Shown piece after piece: positions 35,114 through 46,355 of a DNA stretch of 64,000 nucleotides; position 1 is the stretch's first letter; each line of letters begins with the position of its first letter. The position numbers and the translations under genes were made by a program. Source of the stretch: Pseudomonas congelans (GTDB taxonomy: Bacteria; Pseudomonadota; Gammaproteobacteria; Pseudomonadales; Pseudomonadaceae); NCBI RefSeq assembly GCF_900103225.1, contig NZ_FNJH01000006.1:1-64000 (forward strand), written 5' to 3'. Under the pieces are notes generated by a model. That model was not told where the DNA came from. It saw nothing but the letters and a program-made list of their open reading frames with translations, and made no database searches.

Positions 35114-35225
35114 CGCTTCTTAACGGCGTAGTTTCGCCACTTTTCGTCGGTTTATTGCGTTTTTCTAAGTGACCTTGCGCGGCGCTTGGTTCAAACTACC
35201 GGCTTTGAAGCAGGAGTCTGGTGCG

Positions 35226-35690
35226 ATGCAAGGCCACCCGGAAGTAATCGATTATCTCAACACGTTGCTCACGGGCGAACTGGCAGCTCGTGACCAGTAT
35301 TTCGTTCACTCACGCATGTACGAAGACTGGGGCTTTTCGAAGCTCTACGAGCGTATCAATCATGAGATGGAAGAAGAGGCGCAACACGCTGATGCGTTGA
35401 TGCGTCGTATCCTCATGCTCGAAGGCACGCCGCGCATGCGCCCGGACGACCTCGACGTCGGCACCACAGTGCCTGAGATGCTCGCCAGCGATCTGCGCCT
35501 CGAATACAAGGTACGTGCTGCCCTGTGCAAGGGTATCGAGCTCTGTGAGCTGCACAGCGACTACGTGACCCGCGAAATCCTGCGTGTACAGTTGGCTGAT
35601 ACGGAAGAAGACCATACCTACTGGCTTGAACAGCAGATGGGTCTGATCAAGTCCATCGGCCTGCAGAACTACCTGCAATCGCAGTTCTGA
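35226..35690 (+). CDS. ftnA: Bacterial ferritin FtnA (formerly called bacterioferritin BfrA)
   Basis: This 154-residue four-helix protein stores iron. Ferroxidase ligands are visible: E18 (LLTGELAARDQYF), E51 and H54 (EEEAQHADAL), and later the E of DTEEDHTYW. Position 52, the methionine that binds heme in true bacterioferritins, is alanine here. That matches the P. aeruginosa gene at the same locus, which was shown to be a heme-free ferritin and renamed FtnA. The start at 35226 (MQGHPEVIDYLNTLL) is chosen over an upstream in-frame codon at 35169. It is co-directional with katA, suggesting linked iron and peroxide handling. Confidence 0.93.
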   Translation: MQGHPEVIDYLNTLLTGELAARDQYFVHSRMYEDWGFSKLYERINHEMEEEAQHADALMRRILMLEGTPRMRPDDLDVGTTVPEMLASDLRLEYKVRAALCKGIELCELHSDYVTREILRVQLADTEEDHTYWLEQQMGLIKSIGLQNYLQSQF

Positions 35691-35703
35691 TTCAGCCGCT
35701 CAT

Positions 35704-35740
35704 AAAAAAGCTCCTGCACTTGCGTGACAGGAGCTTTTTT
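35704..35740. terminator. Bidirectional terminator between ftnA and uvrA
   Basis: AAGCTCCTG (35708-35716) and CAGGAGCTT (35728-35736) form a stem flanked by A-runs on the left and T-runs on the right. It can therefore stop transcription from ftnA (plus) and uvrA (minus). Confidence 0.93.
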
Positions 35741-35784
35741 GTATCCGGGTTCGACTGACGGCGAACCCGTTTTCTTCACCCGAG

Positions 35785-38619
<2,835 letters not shown>

Positions 38620-38748
38620 TGCGGCCTCGCTTGGCGGGCATAAACGACGGAGTATAAGGCTCCGAGCCATTACGCGGCAAAGCGTCGCGTATGTGCTGTA
38701 CAACGATGGGACTGGTAGAATCGCCGCCGGTTCACACGAGGTTATTCC

Positions 38749-40143
38749 ATGCACGATACCCACAGCGAGCGTATGAGTAGCGGCGAGACCCGCGCAGCAG
38801 GCGGTCTGGCCCTGGTGTTCGCGTTCCGCATGCTTGGCATGTTCATGGTTTTGCCGGTTCTGGCAACCTACGGCATGGACCTGGCAGGCGCGAGCCCTGC
38901 ACTGATCGGTCTGGCGATTGGCGCCTACGGTCTGACCCAGGCTGTATTGCAGATACCGTTCGGGATCATTTCCGACCGTATCGGCCGGCGACCGGTCATT
39001 TATTTCGGCCTGATCATTTTTGCGATCGGCAGCGTGGTGGCAGCGAATGCGGATTCGATCTGGGGAATCATTGCCGGACGTATCCTGCAGGGGGCTGGCG
39101 CTATTTCCGCGGCGGTCATGGCGCTGCTCTCCGACCTGACCCGCGAACAGCACCGCACCAAGGCCATGGCCATGATCGGCATGACCATCGGTCTGTCGTT
39201 CGCCATCGCCATGGTCGTCGGTCCGGTGATCACTGGCATGTTCGGTCTTTCCGGGCTGTTTCTGGCCACCGGCGGCATGGCCTTGATAGGCGTCCTAATC
39301 GTCGCCTACGTAGTGCCCAAGGCCAGCGGGGCATTAATGCACCGCGAATCCGGCGTCGCCAAGCAGGCGCTGGGGGCGACGTTGCGTCATCCGGACCTGC
39401 TGCGCCTGGATTTGGGTATCTTCGTGTTGCATGCGATGCTCATGTCCAGCTTCGTGGCTTTGCCGCTGGCGCTGGTCGAAAAAGCCGGTTTGCCCAAGGA
39501 ACAACACTGGTGGGTCTACCTGACCGCCTTGCTGGTTTCCTTCTTCGCGATGATCCCGTTCATCATCTATGGCGAGAAGAAACGTCAAATGAAGCGCGTT
39601 CTGCTGGGCGCCGTCACAGTTTTGATGCTGGCTGAGCTATTCTTCTGGGCATACGGGGACACGTTGCGGGCACTGGTCATCGGGACAGTGGTATTCTTCA
39701 CCGCGTTCAACCTGCTGGAAGCCTCCTTGCCGTCGCTGATCAGCAAGGTTTCACCGGCCGGCGGAAAAGGCACGGCAATGGGAGTTTATTCCACCAGCCA
39801 GTTTCTTGGATCGGCCGCAGGTGGGATACTGGGCGGCTGGTTGTTCCAGCACGGTGGGCTCGATGTGGTGTTTCTGGGTGGTGCAGCCATGGCCGCCGTC
39901 TGGCTCGCCTTCGCAGTGACCATGCGAGAACCGCCTTACGTGACCAGCCTACGTCTGCCGTTGTCGCCGCAGGCGCAGCGTGAAGCAGGCCTGGCAGAGC
40001 GTTTGATGTCCGTAACAGGCGTGACAGATGCAGTGGTGGTTGCGGAAGAGGCAGCCATCTACATAAAACTCGACACAAAATTATTGGATCGTGCCTCTCT
40101 CGAAAAGCTGGTCAATCCAGCGTCAGAAGCGTGCGAAGCCTAG
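38749..40143 (+). CDS. MFS transporter, YajR-like, with C-terminal YAM domain
   Basis: This 464-residue inner-membrane protein has about 12 helices of the major facilitator fold. The A-motif is recognisable (GIISDRIGRRPVI after helix 2). Helices end near residue 385, after which a soluble ferredoxin-like domain follows (LAERLMSVTGVTDAVVVAEE then AAIYIKLDTKLLD), the YAM domain of E. coli YajR. The substrate is unknown. It is divergent from uvrA and 9 bases before ssb, the same order as in P. aeruginosa. Confidence 0.88.
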   Translation: MHDTHSERMSSGETRAAGGLALVFAFRMLGMFMVLPVLATYGMDLAGASPALIGLAIGAYGLTQAVLQIPFGIISDRIGRRPVIYFGLIIFAIGSVVAANADSIWGIIAGRILQGAGAISAAVMALLSDLTREQHRTKAMAMIGMTIGLSFAIAMVVGPVITGMFGLSGLFLATGGMALIGVLIVAYVVPKASGALMHRESGVAKQALGATLRHPDLLRLDLGIFVLHAMLMSSFVALPLALVEKAGLPKEQHWWVYLTALLVSFFAMIPFIIYGEKKRQMKRVLLGAVTVLMLAELFFWAYGDTLRALVIGTVVFFTAFNLLEASLPSLISKVSPAGGKGTAMGVYSTSQFLGSAAGGILGGWLFQHGGLDVVFLGGAAMAAVWLAFAVTMREPPYVTSLRLPLSPQAQREAGLAERLMSVTGVTDAVVVAEEAAIYIKLDTKLLDRASLEKLVNPASEACEA

Positions 40144-40152
40144 GAGAACGTT

Positions 40153-40722
40153 ATGGCCCGTGGGGTTAACAAAGTCATATTGGTCGGTACATGCGGCCAG
40201 GATCCCGAAGTTCGCTACTTGCCTAACGGTAACGCCGTGACCAACCTGAGTCTGGCAACCAGCGAACAGTGGACTGACAAGCAGTCCGGTCAGAAAGTCG
40301 AAAAGACTGAATGGCACCGTGTATCGATGTTCGGCAAGGTCGCAGAAATCGCCGGCGAATACCTGCGCAAGGGTTCGCAGGTCTACATCGAAGGCAAGCT
40401 GCAGACCCGCGAGTGGGAAAAAGACGGCATCAAGCGCTACACCACTGAAATAGTCGTCGACATGCAGGGCACCATGCAACTGCTGGGCGGCCGTCCACAG
40501 GGCGACGCTCAACAAGGTCAGGGCGGTGGTGGCAACTACAACCAGTCCGCACCTCGTCCACAGCAGTCGCGTCCACAGCAGTCGGCGCCGCAGCAGTCTG
40601 CACCTCAGCAGAACTACAATCAGCAGCCGCCACAACAGCGCGACTCGCGCCCAGCGCCGCAACAACAAGCGCCGCAGCCAGCTGCTGATTTCGACAGCTT
40701 TGATGATGATATTCCGTTCTAG
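40153..40722 (+). CDS. ssb: Single-stranded DNA-binding protein
   Basis: SSB (189 residues) coats single-stranded DNA as a tetramer and recruits repair partners. The OB fold occupies about 1-112 (ARGVNKVILVGTCGQDPEVR at the start). A glutamine- and proline-rich linker follows (about 115-175), and the conserved acidic tip DFDSFDDDIPF ends the protein. The linker DNA is repetitive (CAGCAGTC-like units). It shares a transcript with the MFS gene. Confidence 0.98.
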   Translation: MARGVNKVILVGTCGQDPEVRYLPNGNAVTNLSLATSEQWTDKQSGQKVEKTEWHRVSMFGKVAEIAGEYLRKGSQVYIEGKLQTREWEKDGIKRYTTEIVVDMQGTMQLLGGRPQGDAQQGQGGGGNYNQSAPRPQQSRPQQSAPQQSAPQQNYNQQPPQQRDSRPAPQQQAPQPAADFDSFDDDIPF

Positions 40723-40759
40723 GATATAGCTGGAACCTGCTGTTCAGGTCCAGAACCGG

Positions 40760-40785
40760 AGCCCCCGTTTATCGGGGGCTTCGTC
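40760..40785 (+). terminator. Terminator after ssb
   Basis: AGCCCCCG (40760-40767) pairs with CGGGGGCT (40773-40780) around a 5-nt loop and is followed by a mixed T-rich run. It lies between ssb and the convergent glycanase gene. Confidence 0.85.
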
Positions 40786-40851
40786 GTTTTCAGGTGTCAG
40801 AAAGCGCTGGACCACGCTGGCTGTACTGCTGCCGTGAAAGCCGCTGTGCAC

Positions 40852-41964
40852 CTAAAACCGCGCATCCTTCTGCGTTTGCGCGTTTTCGAAACAATGCGCG
40901 ATCACCCAGCTCGCCGGCTTTACCTCACCTCGCGGCCCGAAAACTAATGCACGTTGCGCCAGCGGCCCACGGGTAGACGTAGCCCCGGCGATGTGCGGGC
41001 TGTCCCATACACCCCAGGTGATAACCGTCGACACCGAGCGCGTAGCAAGGATCAGCTCCAGATAGCGCTTATAGGTTTGCGCGACTGTTCCATCGCGTTC
41101 TGTAATGGACCCCGTCAAGTGGCTGTCGTCGACGTCCAGCTCAGTGATGTGGATCGACAACCCCATATCCCGCACGGCCAGAATAAAGCGGGAAAGGCCC
41201 GGACCAAATGTGTCGCCTGCACGCAGATGTGACTGAATGCCAAGGCCGTGTATCGGAATGCCCCGCTGTTTGAGCCCACGCAGCAGGGCGAGCAAGGCAG
41301 TGCGTCGGCTTTCGCCGTAACGGGTATCCTTTTCCAGGCCGTAATCGTTATAGCAGAGCAGGGCATCCGGGTCGGCCTTGTGCGCAGCCTCGAAGGCTAT
41401 GTCCAGATAGCGAGGCCCGAGCATCTGATACCAGAATGAATTGCGCAGCCCGTCAGGCTGACCATCCTCCAACTGAATGGCTTCGTTGACGACGTCCCAT
41501 GCGCTGATAAGGCCGCGATAATGGCTGGCGACGGTATTGATGTGCGCCGTCAGCACCGCTTCGGCGTTCGTCGTGGTGACGGTGTGGTGAACCCAGTCGG
41601 GTAAAGAGCGATGCCAGCAGAAAGTGTGCCCGCGCATACGCTGGTCATGCGCTTTGGCAAACGCCGCGATTGCGTCGGCAGGCGCGAAGTTATAACGCTC
41701 TGGTTCGGGGTGGAGGGTCTGCCACTTCAAGGCATTTTCCGGGACCAGGATGCTGGCCTGACGGGCGACCAGTTGCCGATAGGCCGCATTGTCATTCAGC
41801 TTTGCCGGCTCAACCGCAAAGCCGAACCTGATGCCTTTCTCGGCTGCACGCTGGCGCAACGCGGTAAAGGTTTCTGCCGCCAGCAGCCTGCTGCTGACGA
41901 AGGGCAGGCACGCCAGCAGGCGGACAAACGCAGTCAGAAAACTGCGTCGACTAGCCCGGCGCAT
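40852..41964 (-). CDS. Tat-exported GH10 endo-1,4-beta-xylanase family protein
   Basis: This 370-residue protein has the GH10 barrel signatures: the acid/base glutamate E161 in WDVVNEAI and the nucleophile E275 in HITELDVDD. NDYGLE, GIQSHL and WGVWDS motifs are also present. Family members cleave xylan or related beta-1,4-glycans. The N-terminus carries a twin-arginine motif (SRRSFLT, residues 5-11) and a hydrophobic stretch ending near AAE, so export in folded form is likely. It is the last gene of a seven-gene operon and overlaps the upstream phosphatase gene by one base. A glycanase inside an organophosphate-uptake operon is unusual. Confidence 0.88.
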   Translation of the reverse strand: MRRASRRSFLTAFVRLLACLPFVSSRLLAAETFTALRQRAAEKGIRFGFAVEPAKLNDNAAYRQLVARQASILVPENALKWQTLHPEPERYNFAPADAIAAFAKAHDQRMRGHTFCWHRSLPDWVHHTVTTTNAEAVLTAHINTVASHYRGLISAWDVVNEAIQLEDGQPDGLRNSFWYQMLGPRYLDIAFEAAHKADPDALLCYNDYGLEKDTRYGESRRTALLALLRGLKQRGIPIHGLGIQSHLRAGDTFGPGLSRFILAVRDMGLSIHITELDVDDSHLTGSITERDGTVAQTYKRYLELILATRSVSTVITWGVWDSPHIAGATSTRGPLAQRALVFGPRGEVKPASWVIAHCFENAQTQKDARF

Positions 41965-42707
41965 TACGCACCAAAAATCCCCATCAACTCCTCACGGCCT
42001 ACCATCACCGTCATCGAGCCTTGCTTCTGCTCGCCTTCAATCGTGCACAACAACCCGGCCTCCCGGCAGATCACTGCGCCCGCTGCGATGTCCCACAGGC
42101 TGGTGAATTTCTCCATGTAGCCGTCTGTCTGCCCCAAAGCGGCGAACGCCAGGCCGATGGTGGCGCAGCGATAACCAGCAAGGCCCCAGCCCTGTCGGCG
42201 CAGGCTCAGGTGCAGTTTGCCCATCTCTTCAGCGTCCCAGCGGGTATTTTCACCGACGCCAGCGATGCGCAGGTGCTCGGGTGGTTGTGGGCGGACGAAG
42301 GGGACGCCGTTGCGCAGTAAGCCATCGCCCGTGCGGGCTGCCAGGGTGTAGCCCAGTGCCGGGTAGGCGACGACGCCGATTTCGGGCTCGCCTGCCGACA
42401 TGTACGCCACCGCGATTCCCCAGAGTGGGGTGCCGCGCAGGTAGTTGCCGGTGCCGTCAATGGGGTCGATGACCCAGCCATCGGTGATGAATTCGCCGCC
42501 CATCTCTTCGCCGAGGATTGTATCGTCGGGGAAGTGTTTGCTCAGTTCTGCACGCAGCAGTTGTTCCACTTCAAAGTCGGCGCGGGAGACGAGGTCTTGC
42601 GCGCTTTTGGTGGTGATGTCGAGGGTGTGGCGGTCGTTAAAATACGCCATGGCCAGGCCAGTGGCCTTCTCTACGGCTTGCATGGCGACGCTGAGTCGGT
42701 TGTTCAT
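41964..42707 (-). CDS. Inositol-monophosphatase-family phosphatase
   Basis: This 247-residue protein has the metal-binding motifs of the family: EEMGG (ILGEEMGGEF), WVIDPIDGTGNYLRG with the DPIDGT core, and the C-terminal WDIAAGAVICREAGL. Members dephosphorylate inositol phosphate, histidinol phosphate, PAP or sugar phosphates; the residues seen do not decide which. It overlaps the phosphodiesterase gene by four bases and the glycanase gene by one, so it is a translationally coupled member of the ugp-like operon. This suggests it acts on a product released from the imported phosphodiester. Confidence 0.9.
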   Translation of the reverse strand: MNNRLSVAMQAVEKATGLAMAYFNDRHTLDITTKSAQDLVSRADFEVEQLLRAELSKHFPDDTILGEEMGGEFITDGWVIDPIDGTGNYLRGTPLWGIAVAYMSAGEPEIGVVAYPALGYTLAARTGDGLLRNGVPFVRPQPPEHLRIAGVGENTRWDAEEMGKLHLSLRRQGWGLAGYRCATIGLAFAALGQTDGYMEKFTSLWDIAAGAVICREAGLLCTIEGEQKQGSMTVMVGREELMGIFGA

Positions 42708-43465
42708 TGCAGACAGCCTCCGTTCGGCAGGTTCAACAGGTCCGGGTAATCACTGAGAATCGACTGTGCGCCATGTTCCAGCAGGTAGCGCGCACGTTTC
42801 GGGCTGTTGATGGTAGCCACGGCGAATTCGACGCCGCTGCTTTTCAGGCGGACAAGGTGATGGTCATCGAGCATATCGTCAAGTACGTGAAGTATTCGGC
42901 AGTCATATTCGGCCAACAGCGCAACCGGGTCGGCAGGCGCAACTACGCAGGCGATAGCCAGCGGTACGTCGTTCCACAAGCGGCGGGCGGCAGTGAGCGA
43001 GCGCACCGAAAAGCTGGAGACGAACAACCGATCATTGTCGGCGGGCCACAGATTTTTGAGGATCGGCATCACCACTTCAGCCGTCTCGATATCGTCGCCA
43101 ATGGTCGGCTTGAGTTCGACCTGCAAACCCAGGTTCAGGCGCAGCGCACAGGCCACGATCTCTTCAAAAGTCGGGACCTGCAGGCCGGCGAATTCAGGCG
43201 CGAACCAACTGCCCGCGTCCAGCATGCGGATAGCTTTCAGCTCATGCAGCACGACGGCGCCGCGACCGTTGGTAGTGCGGTCCAGCAAGTCGTCATGAAT
43301 CACGATCGGCTGGCCATCACGGGTCAGCTTCACGTCGATTTCGACCCACTCGGCGCCGCATGCGGCAGCTTTTTCCAGGGCCAGCAGAGTGTTTTCCGGC
43401 ACGTAAGCTTTGGCACCGCGATGGGCAATCAGGGACGAGCGGACGAGGGGAGCAGGTTTGAGCAT
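42704..43465 (-). CDS. Glycerophosphodiester phosphodiesterase (UgpQ-like)
   Basis: This 253-residue protein has the GDPD hallmarks IAHRGAKAYVPENTLLA near the N-terminus and EIDVKLTRDGQPIVIHDD, with the paired catalytic histidines H15 and H57 and metal-binding acidic residues. No signal peptide is present, so it is cytoplasmic like E. coli UgpQ, hydrolysing imported glycerophosphodiesters to glycerol-3-phosphate and an alcohol. It follows the ABC ATPase gene by 6 bases and overlaps the phosphatase gene by 4. Confidence 0.92.
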   Translation of the reverse strand: MLKPAPLVRSSLIAHRGAKAYVPENTLLALEKAAACGAEWVEIDVKLTRDGQPIVIHDDLLDRTTNGRGAVVLHELKAIRMLDAGSWFAPEFAGLQVPTFEEIVACALRLNLGLQVELKPTIGDDIETAEVVMPILKNLWPADNDRLFVSSFSVRSLTAARRLWNDVPLAIACVVAPADPVALLAEYDCRILHVLDDMLDDHHLVRLKSSGVEFAVATINSPKRARYLLEHGAQSILSDYPDLLNLPNGGCLQ

Positions 43466-43471
43466 GGCGGG

Positions 43472-44575
43472 TCACTTGGTGGTGTGGGAGAAAGTCACGA
43501 GCTGGCGTTGGCCGGTCTCGATATCGAACAGCAAGGGCGTGGAATGGATCGCGAGTCGAACCTGGGTGGGTATCTGATGTTGCCGTCCGGCCAGGCTGAC
43601 GACGCAGCGCGTTCCAGCCAGTTGGCAATACAGCAGCGTGTGGCTGCCCAGATTCTCCGAAGACTCCACTGTGGCAGTGATGCCTTCCTGGTCGAGCATG
43701 AAGGTCTCGGGGCGCAGGCCCATCAGCCATTTGCCGGTCCGGTTGCTGGCAATGCCGAGCTTGATAGGCAAGCGTTGACCATCGGCGAGCAGCAAAATCC
43801 TGTCATCGAGGCAGTGCACCGGCAGCAGGTTCATGGGCGGCGTGCCGATGAAGCTGGCGACGAAGGTGCTGGCGGGGTGATCGTAGATCTCGGCGGGCGT
43901 GCCGATCTGTTCGACACGACCTTTGTCGAGAATCACCACATGCTCGGCGAGGGTCATGGCTTCGGTCTGATCGTGGGTGACGTACAGGATCGTCGCGCCG
44001 GTCTGCCGGTGCAGGCTGCGAATCAGCAGACGCATTTCATGACGCAGCGCGCTGTCCAGATTGCACAGCGGCTCATCGAACAGCAGCACCGGCGGTTTGC
44101 GGATCAACGCCCGACCGATGGCGACGCGCTGGCGCTGGCCGCCGGAAAGCTCTCCGGGCTTGCGTTGCAGCAGGTCCTCCAGGCCCAGTGACGCGGCGCA
44201 CTCGCGGATGCGTTGCTCACGCTCCTTACGTGCAACCCGCGCCAGTTTGAGCGCGTAGCCGATATTGTCTGCCACGCTCATGTGCGGGTAGAGCGCGTAG
44301 TTCTGAAACACCATGGCGCAGCCGCGTTCCTTGGGCGGCAGGCGCGTAACGTCGCGGCCGCCCATTAGAATCTGCCCTTGGCTTGCCTCTTCCAGCCCGG
44401 CCACCATGCGCAGCAACGTGGACTTGCCACACCCGGACGGGCCGAGGATGACGTTGAGCTCGCCCGCCTTGAAAACCAGATCGAGCCCGTGAAGGATGGG
44501 CTCTGTGCCGTAGGTTTTGTGCAGGCCCTTGAGGACAATATCCGGGGCGCAGGTAATAGGGGTGAGCGCGTTCAT
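43472..44575 (-). CDS. ugpC: ABC transporter ATP-binding protein, UgpC/MalK type
   Basis: This 367-residue ATPase has Walker A GPSGCGKST, the Q-loop FQNYALYPHM, the signature LSGGQRQR, Walker B VLLFDEPLCNLD and the H-loop THDQTEA. A C-terminal TOBE-like regulatory domain (about 240-365) is typical of MalK/UgpC proteins. With the two permeases and the binding protein it forms a complete importer. The start ATG overlaps the upstream permease stop by 3 bases. The symbol is given from operon context and family; substrate specificity is not proven. Confidence 0.9.
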   Translation of the reverse strand: MNALTPITCAPDIVLKGLHKTYGTEPILHGLDLVFKAGELNVILGPSGCGKSTLLRMVAGLEEASQGQILMGGRDVTRLPPKERGCAMVFQNYALYPHMSVADNIGYALKLARVARKEREQRIRECAASLGLEDLLQRKPGELSGGQRQRVAIGRALIRKPPVLLFDEPLCNLDSALRHEMRLLIRSLHRQTGATILYVTHDQTEAMTLAEHVVILDKGRVEQIGTPAEIYDHPASTFVASFIGTPPMNLLPVHCLDDRILLLADGQRLPIKLGIASNRTGKWLMGLRPETFMLDQEGITATVESSENLGSHTLLYCQLAGTRCVVSLAGRQHQIPTQVRLAIHSTPLLFDIETGQRQLVTFSHTTK

Positions 44576-45465
44576 TTACCGACTCCGATCAGGCCTTTGA
44601 CAAACCATCGCTGCATGAGCGCAATGACGAGGATGGGCGGCAGCATGCTGACCACAGCAGCGGCCATCAGCAGGTTCCATTCGGGGACCTGGGTTGCGTC
44701 GGTCGGCAGGAAGCTGGCCACGCCCAGCACCAGCGTGCGCATGTCCTCGCGATTGGTAGCGACCAGTGGCCACAGGTAGTCCTTCCAGGCGCCGATGAAT
44801 ACCAGCGTGCCGAGCGCTGCAAAGTTGGTCTTCGACAGGGGCAGCAGGATGTCGATGAAGAACCGCCAGGGCCCGGCACCGTCCATGCGCGCGGCTTCGA
44901 CCAGTTCAGCAGGCAGCGTCTGGTAGAACTGCCGGAACAGGAAGGTGCCGGTGGCCGAGGCAATCAGCGGCAGGGCGAGGCCGGGGTAGCTGTCCAGCAA
45001 GTTGATGGTCGGCAGCGGCAGCCACTGAATGTCCAGCCAGTGCAACAGGCTGCGCACGGGGCCGAGCAGATCACTGGCCACCGCATAGGTGGGGATGATC
45101 CTTACTTCCAGCGGCAGCAATAGCGCGCCCAGCACGGCGAAGAAAATCACCGAACTGTAGCGGCTGCGAAAGTACACCACGGCAAAGGCCGTCAGCGCCG
45201 AGAGTGTCAGCTTGCCGATCACCACCAGCGTGGCGACCAGCAGGCTGTTGCCCAGCAGGCGCAGCAGATCGAGACGCCGGGTGACCTGCTGCAGATTTTC
45301 CAGCAGTTGGTCGCCGGGTATCACCGCCAGACCGTGGGCGAACAGTTGCGGATTGCTGACGGTCGCCGAGCAGACCGCCATGTACAGCGGGCCCAGCGCG
45401 AACACCAACCCCAGGATCAGCAGCAGGTAAGCGCCTGCGTTGAACAGCCGGTTATGCTCGATCAC
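44572..45465 (-). CDS. ugpE: ABC transporter permease, UgpE type
   Basis: This 297-residue inner-membrane permease has about six helices. The conserved EAA loop (LPAELVEAARMDGAGPWRFF) couples it to the ATPase. The open frame extends to 46074 inside ugpA, but the GTG at 45465 overlaps the ugpA stop (GTGA) and gives normal length. It is the second permease of the importer, followed at once by ugpC. Confidence 0.9.
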   Translation of the reverse strand: MIEHNRLFNAGAYLLLILGLVFALGPLYMAVCSATVSNPQLFAHGLAVIPGDQLLENLQQVTRRLDLLRLLGNSLLVATLVVIGKLTLSALTAFAVVYFRSRYSSVIFFAVLGALLLPLEVRIIPTYAVASDLLGPVRSLLHWLDIQWLPLPTINLLDSYPGLALPLIASATGTFLFRQFYQTLPAELVEAARMDGAGPWRFFIDILLPLSKTNFAALGTLVFIGAWKDYLWPLVATNREDMRTLVLGVASFLPTDATQVPEWNLLMAAAVVSMLPPILVIALMQRWFVKGLIGVGK

Positions 45466-46355
45466 GCTTTCACCCCGCGACGCTGGAAGCGCGACAGGAG
45501 CTTGAATTGAGCGACGCTCAGTGCCACTACCGCCAGCAGCATGAGCACTGACAGGGTCGATGAGCCTGCCAGATCCAGGCCCATGAAACCGTCGGTGTAA
45601 ATCTTGTAGGCCAGCACATTGGTGGTATCGCCAGGTCCGCCTTGGGTGAGCGTGTCGACCAGGCCAAAACTGTTCGACAGGCTTTCCAGCAAATCGATGA
45701 CAAACACGAACAGCAGATAAGGCGCGATCAGGGGCAGTTGTATGTCGAGCATGCGCCGCAACGGACCTGCTCCATCCAGTGCCGCAGCGGCGAGGTAGTC
45801 GTCGGGCACCGATTTCAGGCTGGCGACCAGCATCACGAAGTTGAACGGCACCAGACACCAGGCATACGCCACGATCAGCAACAGCATGCTCTGTATCGGG
45901 CTGGAGTAGGGCGCCCAAGTGCCGGGTGCGATTGCGTTGAGCCAGGCGAAAATGCCCATTACCGGATTGGCCAGCACATGAAAAACGATACCGATGGTGG
46001 CGCCCGATACCGCGTAGGGCCAGATCAGCAGGTTGCGAAACATGGAGTTGCCGCGCAGTTTCAGTTCCAGGCACAGCGCAAGCACCAGCGCGATGAGGAT
46101 CGAAAGCACGACGCTCGATAAGCTGAACACCAGCGTCGAGCCCAGTGAAGCCAGCACGCCGGGGTCTTTCAGCACACGCCAGTAGTTGCTCAGGCCAACG
46201 AAGATTTCATTACCGCCGAAGGGCGGCACCAGATGAAACGACCACCAGATGGCCTGGACCGCAGGCCAATAAAAGAACAGCCCGAGCGCCAGCAGTTGCG
46301 GCAGGGCAAACAGCAGCGCCAGACGTGGCTGGGGGAAATGCGCACGCGGTTTCAT
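45462..46355 (-). CDS. ugpA: ABC transporter permease, UgpA type
   Basis: This 297-residue permease starts at ATG 46355, overlapping the binding-protein stop by four bases. It has about six membrane helices and an EAA-like loop (DDYLAAAALDGAGPLRRMLD) facing the ATPase. The sequence FYWPAVQAIWWSF near the N-terminus is typical of the UgpA/MalF group. A longer in-frame extension upstream lies inside the binding-protein gene and is rejected. Confidence 0.9.
   Translation of the reverse strand: MKPRAHFPQPRLALLFALPQLLALGLFFYWPAVQAIWWSFHLVPPFGGNEIFVGLSNYWRVLKDPGVLASLGSTLVFSLSSVVLSILIALVLALCLELKLRGNSMFRNLLIWPYAVSGATIGIVFHVLANPVMGIFAWLNAIAPGTWAPYSSPIQSMLLLIVAYAWCLVPFNFVMLVASLKSVPDDYLAAAALDGAGPLRRMLDIQLPLIAPYLLFVFVIDLLESLSNSFGLVDTLTQGGPGDTTNVLAYKIYTDGFMGLDLAGSSTLSVLMLLAVVALSVAQFKLLSRFQRRGVKA

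Noticed and set aside
38620..38748. LexA (SOS) box in the uvrA-MFS divergent promoter region
   Set aside because: CTGTACAACGATGGGACTGG at about 38696-38715 begins like a LexA site but lacks the CAG half at the right spacing.
42707..44191. Long plus-strand frame of 494 codons across the GDPD and ugpC genes
   Set aside because: It lies antisense to two genes with clear catalytic motifs; its translation shows no motif and is explained by codon bias.
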